Positions 1-10,418 of a stretch of DNA of 64,000 bases are shown here, piece by piece; the first letter of the stretch is position 1, and every line of letters begins with the position of its first letter. Source of the stretch: Staphylotrichum longicolle (lineage: Eukaryota; Ascomycota; Sordariomycetes; Sordariales; Chaetomiaceae); the NCBI GenBank assembly GCA_019096155.1, contig JAHCVI010000002.1:1178001-1242000 (forward strand). The letters run 5' to 3'. The notes below the pieces were generated by a model. The model saw only the letters and a list, made by a program, of their open reading frames with translations, was not told the origin of the DNA and made no database searches. The translations under genes were made by a program, and so were the position numbers.

Positions 1-1609
1 CAAGGCATCGCAGTAAGCGCCGCGCACACACACACACACACACGCCGATTTACCGACCTACCACATCCAGCAACACAGCACCGCAGGAACAAGCGACCCC
101 ACCACACCGCACTTGGTCTGATCTCGCTGTTGGACGGCACACAACGTTCATCCCATCTTTGGCCGAAATCAAGATCGACAACAACGGGGATAAACCTTTC
201 CTGACAGCTTGCGGCCGAGATCATTTTCCAATAGGGGCACTCAACCTCCGGTATGAAGATCATCTCTTTCCGTTTTGTTCTCTGCTCGATCTCAAACCTC
301 TTCTTTTTTTTTTTTCGTTCTTCCTGCTCCTGGCCGTCGTGTGGTACATTCCCTCATTCTCAGGCCAGTCTGGCGGTTCACCTTCCCGGAACTGTGCGCT
401 GCTGAGCGGTGTTGCCCCTCAGGCTTGGCAGTTGTTGGTCTGGCGGCCTGCACATGCTCTCACTCCCACCCAACACCATGGCGGCCCTGGGAAGCGGGAC
501 CACCAGAGGCGGGCAGAAGAGGGTCTCTTCTCGCCCCTCGGCTTACACCCATACAAAGGCACGTCTCATGGGTATTCCTGGTATTCCGGGACCAGGCTGC
601 CATGCTGTCGTCGATGTACAACGAATCCGTCATCGTCAACGTCTTCGCTGTGTCAGGTCACCGCGCTGGGGGCCCAATGAGGACCACCTCGCTGGCCCCG
701 CCTTGCTGGTTGCCTTGCTGCACTGATGTTTCTGGTGCTGTCGTGGGGCTTCCACGAGCCGTCAAGCGATGAGCGCACCTCACTGACGCTATGCCAGTAT
801 TGAGGCTTAGTTATTCCATTTAGTGCCCGTGTGCTATGACAGGTAGCTCCCTGACCGAACGCTCCCGACATCCGTCCCCTCCAACTTTGCAAGCTGTGCC
901 CTTGAGGTCACGAGTGTCACCTTGGCCAGGCTGCTCACAGCCCTCCCTCCAGAGCAGAGGCAAGTTCTCGACCCCGCCTTATGCCCTTCCCCTCATAAAC
1001 TCAGCTTCCCTTGCTCGATTCCTGCTTTTCTTGTGAGCGTTGTTTGCCAGTCCACACCTCACCTTCTTCACCCATGGCGGGCGGAATGGGTTAAGGGTCC
1101 AATTCCGTTGCGCCTGGGTCCTCGCCCTCTTACCTCACCCTGGTCACTTTCTCGGCAGCCCCTCGAGTGGATCTGGTCTAGGCTTTTTGTGCATATCGTT
1201 CCCGCTTGTCGCTGACCAGCGACCCAGACAAGCAAAACCCGATCGACTCCTCCTGTTTTCGCGCCCAACATATAGCGAACATATAGCGCCGTGCGTCAAC
1301 GCTCTCCCCGAAGGACCATCGCCTGAAACCGACAGACCTGTCACAGGACAGTTGGCGCCCTCTCATCCCTTTTGCAGCAACAACCCGCCCGTTCCTCGAA
1401 CCATTCAGCCTCTCCCCGCCCAAGGAGCAGCTCGCGCATTCCAAGCCACAAACACCCCTGCAACAACACACACCGCCAACCCTCCGAGTTGGTGCATAAG
1501 ACGCCGGTAACTACTTTATTGGCAACCAACGCACGAGTCGCTCTCGCTTTGTTGCTCTTCCTCCGTGGACTCGTCAAAGAGTAAAGGGTGTCGGATATAA
1601 GCATCACCA
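1..1609. other. No gene recognised; 5' flank
   Basis: No reading frame here resembles a known protein. The stretch holds a (CA)n tract, a T-run near 304-315 and pyrimidine-rich segments, plus a short direct repeat (ACATATAGCG twice near 1267-1287). The last few hundred bases probably include the promoter and leader of the gene that starts at 1610. Confidence 0.5.
25..43. repeat. (CA)n microsatellite
   Basis: An uninterrupted CA dinucleotide tract at the very left end of the window. No function is inferred. Confidence 0.85.
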
Positions 1610-4319
1610 ATGCCGCTGTAAGTCCCAACCTGGAACTGGAGCTCGACCGCCCTCCCCTGTCAAGCGGCTGTGCCGCAGGAACCCCGTGTTTTTGCTCCAG
1701 GGCGTCCCAAGTTCCTGGCTGACCCGTCGCCAATTGCCCTCCTTCACAGAAATCGCCGAACCGGGCCACCCAACAAGAAGCACGTTCAAAATTCGGATTC
1801 ATCAAGTTTCGAAGACGACGCCGAGTTGTCATCGCAACACAGCGAGGACTACAGCGAGTCGCTGGCTGACGACGACGACGAGGAAGACGAGGAACAGTGG
1901 GGCGACGAGTACGACGAGCTTGAGCCTTCGGATTCCGCGTCGACAAGCAACGAGTACAGTCCCGCCCTCCCACGATCCCACAGCCCACGCCCCCCCGTGG
2001 TAATCCGCGGAGCCACAGGATTCCCGCTGCCGGGCGCCAAGCATTCCCCTATCACGCACCCTCAGCACCGCCAATGAGTGTAGACCCGTCCGACGAGTTC
2101 GGTCCGTCCTACACGCGCTGGGGCGGCGGCGGTCCACCACAACCGCAGAACCAAGGCGCATTCTACGGCGCCAGGGGTGGCCACCAGCCAGCCAACTACG
2201 CACAAAGCCACGTCGGCTTCATGCCGAACCATTACAGCGGCCAGATGGTTCCGTACAGCGACTACCGAAATCCCTTCGCCCCGACGCCCCATGGTGGGAA
2301 TGGCGCCAACTTCTTCGGAAATGACCCGCGCGGTCATTACGACATGATGCCCTACCACCCACACCAGCAGGGTGGCGGCGGCGGCTTCTATCCCGGAGGC
2401 CCGGGGTATGGAGTCCCGCCGCATCTGCAAAACTTCATGTACAACACCCCCCCGCCGCCACCGACCGACAACGGCATCGCCCCAAAGCCCCAGACGCCTG
2501 CGCCTCCCCCTGTTGAGAAGCCAAACCCGGAGCTTGAAGCAATGAAACAACAGCTCGCAAAATACGAAGCACAGAAGAAGGAGGAAGAGGAGAAGAAGAG
2601 GTTGAAGGAACTGGAAGAGAGGATGAAGAAGGAGGCCGAAAGGAGTCTGAGGGAACGGATGCTGGCAATGCAGGAAGCCCAGGAGGCAGCGAAGAAAGAA
2701 ATCGAACTGGCAAGGATCGAGGCTGAGAAGGCAGCTCTCGAGCGGATAGAGAGAGCGAAGAAGGAGGAGGAGGAGCGGAAGCGGCTGCAAGCGGAGGAGA
2801 TGAAGCGGCTTGAACAGGAGGCCCGTGACAAGCTTGCCGCCGAATTGAAAGCAGCTGAGGAGCGGAAGAAGCGTGAGGCGGAGGCTGCGGCATTGGCCGA
2901 GGCCCAGGCCAAGGCGAGGATTGAGCTGGCTATCAGGGAAGAACAAGAACGCATCCACGCCCGGATCAAGGCCGAGGAGGAAGCTAAAGCCGCCGCGGCC
3001 AAGAAAGCGGCGGAGGACGCCGAACGATTGAAGCGGATCGAGGAGGAAGCCAAACGGGCATTGGAGGCCGCGATCAAAGAGCAAGAGGCGAAGCTGGCGG
3101 CCGCCGTGCAGGCCGAGCGCGAGAAGATTGAAGCTGCCCAGAAGGCCGAGGCGGAAGCCAAAGCCGCCGCGGCCAAGAAAGCTGCCGAGGAGGCCGAATG
3201 GCGCAAGCAACTCGAGGCGGAAGCCAAGCTTAAAGCAGAGGTCGAGGCGCGCGAGAAGCTCGAGGCCGAGCGCAAGGCGGCCGAAGCAGCAAAGGAAGCC
3301 GAGGCCCAGAAGAAAGCAGCAGAGAAGGCATTAAAGGACGCAGCGGCCGAGGAGGCCACGAAGAAATACATAGACGGGTTGAAGAAGCAGGACAAAGCGC
3401 CCATCAAGTTCAAGGACGCGGTTGGCCGGAAGTTCAGCTTCCCGTTCCATCTGTGTCAGACGTGGCAGGTATGTGAACACGAAGAACCCCAGCCAGCCAC
3501 CCCCCGTATTCCCCCACTAACAAAGCCACCAGGGCATGGAAGACCTCATCAAGCAAGCCTTCCTGCACGTCGAAGTCATCGGCCCGCATGTGCAGGAAGG
3601 CCACTACGACCTAATCGGCCCCAACGGCGAAATCATCCTCCCCACCGTCTGGGAAAAGGTCGTCGAGCCCGACTGGTCCATCACCATGCACATGTGGCCC
3701 ATGGACAAGGCACCCCTACGCCACCCTCAGGGGATGCCCCCGGGGATGCCTCCAGGTGTCCGCATTCCCCATCCAGGTCAACCCCACCCCCACGCTCGTC
3801 CCAACATCCCGCACGCCTTCCAACAACGGCCCGCTAGCGTCCGCCCGGGTGGCGGCGGCATGGCCCCTCCCCCACCACCCCCCGGCTGGCCAGGCATGCG
3901 CCCAGGGATGATGCCCGGTCCGAACGGCATTCCCATGCGCCCGGGCATGGAACCGCAGATTGTCAGTGTCGAACCGGGCAAGCCACCAAGAGTCAAGAAG
4001 GACAAGGCGCCCTCGGGGGTGCTGGGGTGGATGGCGGGCAGCAGCTCCAAGCACAAGAGCAGCAGCGGGAAAAAGTATGTTTCTGTCCCCTCCCCTGGTG
4101 GCGACGATGATCCCTTCCCCGAGCACGCACACAAGCACAAGCACCGGCGCAGAGCCAGCTATACGTCGTATTTTTTGTACCCTGCCACCTTGTGGTTGCC
4201 CAAGTTTGTCTGATTCTCACTTGCGTGGATGTCTCATGATTATGAACGGGGGTTGTTGGTTGTAGTTTGAAATGGCATGTGCTAACGCGGCTGGGGTGAA
4301 TAGGAACAAGAAGCATTAA
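1610..4319 (+). CDS. Coiled-coil protein with fungal ubiquitin-like domain
   Basis: About 760 aa. Exon 1 is only ATGCCGCT (1610-1617), directly followed by GTAAGT. Splicing 1618-1749 (GCTGAC branch site, CACAG acceptor) gives an N-terminus MPLNRRTGPPNKK, followed by a Ser/Asp/Glu-rich acidic stretch. Next come a Gly/Pro/Tyr/His-rich segment, a highly charged Ala/Glu/Lys coiled coil (about 2520-3380), and a domain beginning FKDAVGRKFSFPFH that continues after intron 3469-3532 (EGHYDLIGPNGEIILP). That domain matches the fungal ubiquitin-like family (ULD_2 type). A Pro/Gly/Met-rich tail follows. A last intron (4075-4303: GTATGT donor, TGCTAAC branch, TAG) leaves a 16-nt terminal exon ending in KNKKH; without it the ORF stops at 4213. 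The frame changes by one at the C7 run 1990-1996; one extra C restores it and makes the total length divisible by three. Function unknown; probably a scaffold. Confidence 0.8.
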
Positions 4320-5287
4320 ATTTTCTGCCGAAGATGCCACCGCGAGCCTCCACGACTGCGATTCGATTTTCATTCGCTTCAAGTCCCACCCTCCTGGACT
4401 GGCCCGTATAACAACCTCCCTTCTCCTCCTTCTTGGGATAGTTCACCCTACCTCGCCCAATCTTGTCGGCTTGTTCTCTGGCTTTTGATACCTTGTCGCC
4501 TTGTCTTTGTCTTCTTTTGTTTCTTGTCTTTGCGGTTGTTTGGCTTTTTGGCTTTTCGTTTTCGGTTTGGATATCCCCGATTCCCCTCTCAGCAAACACA
4601 CACACACAAACACACATACACACAGTCTCTCCCCTTTCCCTTCCTCATCTGCTGGGTCTGATTTTAGCGCGGCGTGTTGCGTGTGGATGGAGGCGTAATA
4701 GCATTGCCGCCGGAGTATGAGGGATGATGGACGGACGGGTGGATGATGGTTGGATGGATGGGCCATGCGGTATGAGTGATGGGATATGATGGTGATGAAT
4801 TGACGGATGATGGGCGGAGTATAAGGTTGTGTGAGATGGGGGTTGGACGGCGATGACAAGGGGAGATGGGTGAAGGGGGATAGGGAGGTAGGATCGTGGG
4901 ATCGGGGACGGCGCTTTTCTCTAGTAGGAAGGATCCGAAGAGGGGTGTGAGGGAGGGCTGGCTTGTTTTTGTGTCTGGCACAACAGATTCGGTGCAAGCG
5001 GTGGTCGGCAGCGTGGCGAGGGGGAAGTGTCTTTTGCTTGTGATCTTGTTTTTTGGATTTAGAAGGATTGTTTTTTGATTTATGAAGTGCTGTTTTTGAA
5101 GCTATCGCGTTCATTTGTGGACGTCTATGATCTCCCCGCTGGTTTCTATCTTCTATATGCAAGATCCCCCCTTCGTTGAGAGAACCGAGACCGAATATCA
5201 AAAAAGTATATACATCTAGTGTACAGTACACAGCCGGCGCCCTCCACCAACCTTTCCTGAGTCGATTTGACATCACACCAACCGCCC
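4320..5287. other. Intergenic; simple-sequence rich
   Basis: No gene recognised between the 3' ends of two convergent genes. It contains a CA-rich tract (about 4598-4622), a long GATGG-rich low-complexity stretch on the plus strand (about 4720-4880), and a perfect 13-nt inverted repeat (GTGTACAGTACAC, 5219-5231). Confidence 0.5.
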
Positions 5288-6129
5288 TCACCTCCCGCCA
5301 TACAACTCCTTCGCCCGCCCCTCAAACGCCTCCACCATCTCGTCCACCTTGACGTCCGCCATCTGTCCCACCGCGAACCCCAGCGCGGGATTCGCAAACT
5401 GAAATGTCACGCTGAGCGCCACCTCAGTCCACTCCCCTCCTCCTCCTCCTACCTCTCTAGCGACGGGCTTGACGGTCCAGCGCGTCACCAGGCTCTCGAA
5501 GATGCCCTCCATCTTTTGCCCTTGCCGTTGCTGTCCTGCCCCATTGCTGTCGTCGTCCGCGACTGGGTACCCCGCGGCGCGGAGCGTCTCGCGCGGGATC
5601 CCCGTCTCGGCCGCGCCGCTCACCGCCTCGACGACCTGGCCCGGGACGCAGTAGACGCGCGAGGTGTAGGTCTGCGTGAAGGGGCCCCAGCCGACGGTCA
5701 GGTCGGCGAGCGCGGGTGGCGGTTGTTGTTGCTGCTGATCCCTTTCCCTGCTGCTGCTGCTGCTGCTGCTGCTGCGCCTCCTTCTGTGGTGGTGGGTGTG
5801 GGAGTCGGTGTGGTCCACTTTGTCACGCGCGAGAGGGTGCAGTGCGGGAGGAAGGCGGAGTAGGAGTCGATGTCGGCGATGAGGGTGTAGATTTGCGCGG
5901 GGGTAGGGGAGGAGGCGGCGGGCGCGGAGGGTTTTAGGGGTGGTGGGCTGTTGTTGGAAGTGCCTGGGGGCGCGAGGTTGTTGAGGGCGGAGAGGAGCCA
6001 GGGGCGTTGGGGGGTTGTTGTGAGGGACCGGGCAAGCGAGCGCTGGAGGACGGAGGGTTGTGCTGTGGGCGTTGGTGTGGGTGATGATGTCGGGGGCAGT
6101 CGGAGGATGGGGAGGTTGCCGGGAGGCAT
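5288..6129 (-). CDS. COQ10: Coenzyme Q-binding protein COQ10, mitochondrial
   Basis: START/polyketide-cyclase-fold protein of the mitochondrial inner membrane that binds coenzyme Q and supports its use in respiration. Start chosen at ATG 6129: the following Pro/Ser/Thr/Arg-rich N-terminus suits a mitochondrial presequence. Family blocks are YTLIADIDSYSAFLPHC (about residues 81-97), RVTKW, LADLTVGWGPF, SRVYCVPGQVVEAVSG, and the C-terminal FQFANPALGFAVGQMADVKV. About 280 aa, longer than usual. Much of the excess is a polyalanine/polar insertion encoded by the CTG tract at 5748-5774, placed between RVTKW and the next strand. The frame changes by one within this insertion. A single missing base makes the 842-nt span divisible by three. 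An intron with a poor GTGGAC donor is the alternative. Convergent with the upstream gene. Confidence 0.88.
5748..5774. repeat. (CTG)9 trinucleotide repeat inside COQ10
   Basis: Nine CTG units on the plus strand. Read on the minus strand in the COQ10 frame they encode an alanine tract, and in the neighbouring frame serines. It lies where the COQ10 reading frame shifts. Confidence 0.85.
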
Positions 6130-7022
6130 TGGCGGAGAGATCGGGTGGTGAGAAGGTGGCGCGTGGGTTGTGGTAGCCGAGGCGCCATTTTGAGACGGTG
6201 GGAGGGGAGAGCGGTCTTGCAAAGTCGAGCTCGGGAGGTCTCGTCGGTGTGGTCGAGGGTGTATGCGCGTGGTTAGGGCAGTGGGAGGTGTTGTTATTGG
6301 AGTGGCGGGTGCGATGCTCTCATTGTCCTAGCTCGGTCGCGGAGTGGAGGTTGGTGGTTCACAACACCAGTACTGTTATTGAAGCTCCATTGTTGTTGTG
6401 GGTGTTGCAAGTCGTGGTGTGTGCATGTGGTTTTCGAGATGCGATGAACGGAGTGTTTGTCTTTGGGCCAAGATCTGCCGAGGCTTGACCCTAGGTGCAC
6501 TATTTGGACTGTGTGTCGGAAACATTGCCCCGAAAATCGCATGTCAAAACACAGCCGGCTAGCTGGAATCAGCAGTGTGACGTCCAGTGCCCCGCGATCC
6601 TGGAGCTTTAGTGAGGGGCAGCAGGCAGGCTCAAAGGTCGAGCTGCGGACTTGACAGGAACTAGAGGACACCAACTGAGTTCAAAAAGGGCGCTGGTCAC
6701 GATATGTGGGAATGAGTTTGACGTTTCAAAATCCAAATCCTTTCGCTGGTTCCCTCATTCCAAGCGGCAACGGCACGGCGCATGCGGAGCAGCGGTGTCT
6801 CCATAACAATTCGTACCTTACCTTACTTCGGGTGATCTAATTCTAGCCGCTGCAGTCATCGACACTGTCGAGACTAAAGCGCGATTCTAGCCGAGCAATA
6901 CCGGATAGATAAGGCAAGCAGCTCTGCTTCAAAGTGACCACTTATCTGAGCTTGGTGTGACTGACCGTGTGCTCAAGACGTTTCCATCTTTTACTAGCAG
7001 TTCGAAACGGCCAACCACAACA
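6130..7022. other. Divergent intergenic region COQ10/QNS1
   Basis: No coding signal recognised. It must hold the promoters of COQ10 (leftward) and QNS1 (rightward). I see no specific regulatory motif I would defend. Confidence 0.5.
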
Positions 7023-10000
7023 ATGGGCCACCTTGTGACGGTTGCGACCTGCAGCTTGAACCAATGGGTTCTCGATGTAAGTGACTCCTCAATGATCCTC
7101 GCATCAAGCGCTGATACCGGTGTAGTGGGAAGGCAACCTTGCCCGCATCATCGAGAGCATCCACCTCGCAAAGGAAGCCGGTGCTCGCCTCCGTGTTGGT
7201 CCTGTAAGTCGCGCATTCAAGGAAGGACTCCGACCATGCATGGACTGAGATGGCTAGGAACTGGAAATCTGCGGGTACTCGAGTCTGGACCACTTCCACG
7301 AACTCGATGTCTACACACACAGCCTGGAGATGCTGCGCAAGCTCCTGCTGGACGAGAGCACCCACGGCATCCTGCTGGACGTCGGAGTCCCTATCTTGCA
7401 CCGCAACCTGCGCTACAACTGCCGCGTCATCTGCCTCGATGGCAAGATCCTTCTCATCCGGCCCAAGATGTGGCTTGCCAATGACGGCAACTACCGCGAG
7501 ATGAGGCACTTCACCCCCTGGATGCGCCCCAGGGAGACGGAGCTGTTCCACCTGCCCAAGATGCTGGCCGAAATCCAGGGCGAGACCCACGTCCTCTTTG
7601 GAGACGCCGTCATCTCGACCCCCGAGACCGCCTTTGGCGCCGAGACGTGCGAGGAGCTCTTCACTCCCAAGGCGCCGCACATCGACATGGCCCTGGACGG
7701 CGTCGAGATCATCACCAATTCCAGCGGCAGCCACTTCACACTGCGGAAGCTTGATACCCGCCTCCAGCTGATCATGGAGGCGACTCGCAAGTCTGGCGGC
7801 GTCTACCTCTACGCGAACCAGCAAGGCTGCGATGGCGAGCGTCTATACTTTGACGGCTGCGCCATGATCATTGTGAACGGCGATGTCGTCGCCCAGGGCT
7901 CCCAGTTCAGCCTCAACGACGTCGAGGTCGTCACCGCCACGGTCGACCTGGAGGAAGTGAGGTCCTACCGGGCCGCCATCTCCCGCGGTCTGCAGGCGGC
8001 TGCATCCACCGCCAAGTACCAACGGATCCAGACGCCGTTTGAGCTCAGCTCCGAGGACGACGACGCGGATGTCACAGTAGCGCCTACTCTCCCCATTCAG
8101 CCGCGCTTCCACTCAGTTGAAGAAGAGATTGCCCTCGCCGGCGGCTGCTTCCTCTGGGACGTAAGTGAACTTCTTCTTCTTTCCCATCCAGCAGGACCCT
8201 AACATAACCCTTCTTTCCCCAACCCTAGTACCTCCGCCGCTCCGGAACAGCAGGCTACCTCGTCCTCTCAGCGGCGGCATCGACTCGTGCGCCACAGCCG
8301 GTAAGTCCCCTATTGTTCCCACCCCCCGTCTCCCCACCGCTTCAACCCCAACTCACCTCCCTCCCCCCCGTTTACCAGTAATCGTCTACTCCATGTGCCG
8401 CATCGTCCTTGACGCCCTCCGCGCCGGCAACGCCCAGGTCGCCGCCGACGTCAAGCGCATCGCCGCCTACAGCAAGGACCTGCCCACCACCCCGCAGGAG
8501 CTCTGCGGCCAGGTCTTCACGACGCTGTACATGGGCATGAAGAAGCAGAGCTCGCGCGAGACGCGCCAGCGCGCGCGCGACCTGGCCGAGGCCATCGGCA
8601 GCTACCACGTCAACCTGGACATTGACGACGTGTACGAGGCGCAGAAGAAGCTGGTCGTCAGCACCGTGGGGTTCGAGCCGCGGTTCAAGGTCGAGGGCGG
8701 GACGGTGCAGGAGAACTTGACGCTGCAGTGTTTGCAGGCGAGGATCAGGATGGTTACTGCTTATGTGGGTTGGACCCCTTGACATTTTTATTTTCGTGTT
8801 GGGCTTGTTAAAGAAAGGGGTTGAGAGGGCGTGTGGTGCTGACCGTTGTTGTTGGGGGCGTAGGAGTTTGGACAGATCTTGCCGACGGCGAGGAATAGGC
8901 CGGGAGGCGGCAGTCTGTTGGTGCTTGGGAGTGCAAATGTTGGCGAGGTGAGTAGTTTTTCCTTTGGGACTGGGGGAGAGGGTGAGCTTTGATGGCTGAC
9001 ATACAAGCAGAGTACGTGGTCCACGGAGTTCTGAGGCTTTCGGTTAGGTGGTTGGTGGGATGTCCATACTGACTGTGCTCAGGTCTGCGTGGCTACTTGA
9101 CCAAGTATGATTGCTCAGTAAGTTGAACTAGGACGCTTTCGTAGTTTGATCATGGAGCGAGCAGCTAACAGGTGTTCTAGAGCGCCGATATTGTACGTCA
9201 ACCTTTGCTATGCGTATGGAAGGGAAGACAACCCTGACACCTCCAACCCAGAATCCCATCGGCTCCATCGACAAGGCGGACCTGAAGCGCTTCATCGCCT
9301 GGGCCGAGAAGAACTTTGACCTGCCTTGCCTCCACGAGTTCCTGACGGCTGTTCCCACTGCTGAGCTGGTAGGTGACCGTCTCTCGCTCATCCTCGGTTT
9401 TCGAGACAGCGGCCCACGAACCGTGTGCCAAGTCAACTGACTTGCCTCCCCGACAGGAACCCATAACCCAGGACTACGTCCAGAGCGACGAAGCGGGTAT
9501 GCATCCACCCTCTCAAGACATCCAAATTGCCCTTGCTGACCAAGAGAATCTAGACATGGGCATGACCTATCAGGAGCTGACCATCTTTGGCCGGCTGCGC
9601 AAGCTCAACAAGCTCGGTCCGTTCGGCATGTTCCAGCGGCTGGTGCACGACTGGAGCATCGACCGTGAGCGCAAACCGGACGACGACGCCCCGTACTACA
9701 CGCCGGCGCAGGTTGCCGAGAAGGTCAAGAAGTTCTTCCACTTCTACGCCATCAACCGTGGGTCTCTTCCTCTGCGCAGCCAGGTGATTTGGTTCAGGGC
9801 GTGGTGGGGATGCTGATGGTGGAACAGGGCACAAGATGACTACGCTGACGCCCGCGCTGCATTGCAACGACTATTGTAAGTGACAGATTGAATTGCTTGC
9901 TGGATATTGCTTGAAGTCCTGACGAGACACATGAAAACAGCGCCGGACGACAACCGCTTTGATTTGCGCCCATTCTTGTACCCGCCCTTCTGGAAGAGCT

Positions 10001-10068
10001 GGAGCTTCAAGCGCATTGACATGGAGCTGGAGAAGATTGAGAAGAAGCGGGCGAGCAGGAAGCAGTGA
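7023..10068 (+). CDS. QNS1: Glutamine-dependent NAD+ synthetase
   Basis: Last step of NAD+ synthesis: amidates nicotinate adenine dinucleotide using glutamine-derived ammonia and ATP. The N-terminal nitrilase-like glutaminase has Glu45 (PELEICGYS), Lys114 (RPKMWLAND) and Cys175 (ETCEELF), the catalytic triad of the yeast enzyme. The C-terminal synthetase has the P-loop [38 protein letters not shown] and [20 protein letters not shown]. Thirteen introns: 7077-7125, 7204-7257, 8161-8228, 8301-8378, 8765-8863, 8948-9012, 9014-9082, 9118-9180, 9193-9251, 9369-9456, 9497-9553, 9758-9827 and 9876-9940. The spliced product is 720 aa (yeast 714). This needs a 1-nt exon (9013), a 12-nt exon (9181-9192) and one base added at 8264-8265. 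There the P-loop is out of frame as written, and CCC in place of CC would restore it. Confidence 0.96.
9013..9013 (+). other. Single-nucleotide exon of QNS1
   Basis: The base A at 9013 lies between an intron ending GCTGAC...CAG (8948-9012, donor GTGAGT) and an intron starting GTACGT (9014-9082, branch ACTGAC, acceptor CAG). Joining GAG + A + GTCTGCGT gives E-S-L-R-G-Y, the conserved NVGESLRGY block. Skipping it as one 135-nt intron gives GAG-GTC-TGC and an early stop. The only alternative seen is a 4-nt exon CAGA using an AAG acceptor, which would insert an extra Gln. Confidence 0.75.
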
Positions 10069-10418
10069 TTCAGTCATGGGAGGAAGATGGGGGGGAAGTG
10101 GGGGGAAGGAGAGCAAGGGATGATAGAGTCAATATACTGCCTGATTCGGTTAGCTTGTTTTGTGTCTTGTCTTTGACGGTGGGCCCGCCAGAGAACCCCA
10201 CATGCAACAGCCCTTTTTGTTCAGGCTTTTTCGCATTTCCGATTTTTTTCTCCTTCCCTCCCAACTCAAAACCCAGAACCCCTCGCACGAAATGCTGCGC
10301 CGGAGTTGCATTTTAGCAACCGCAGTTCAGTGACCTGCAGCGGCTGTTAGCTGCTCTTCACAGGCACGCTACGCGCTATCATTTTTTTTCCTCTCTCCAA
10401 CCCACCCGAGCGCCCGCC
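10069..10418. other. Short intergenic QNS1-TRM140
   Basis: 350 bp in tandem orientation. It is the 3' flank of QNS1 followed by a T/C-rich leader just before the next start codon, typical of fungal promoters. Nothing else recognised. Confidence 0.5.

Noticed and set aside
159..1510. Several overlapping ORFs of 60-170 codons
   Set aside because: No recognisable domain, no consistent splice signals, ORFs in competing frames.
2062..3413. Long minus-strand ORFs (up to 382 codons, Leu/Ser-rich) opposite the coiled-coil gene
   Set aside because: They mirror the repetitive GAG/GCC/AAG codons of the real plus-strand coiled coil. They have no domain, and their composition is explained by antisense reading.
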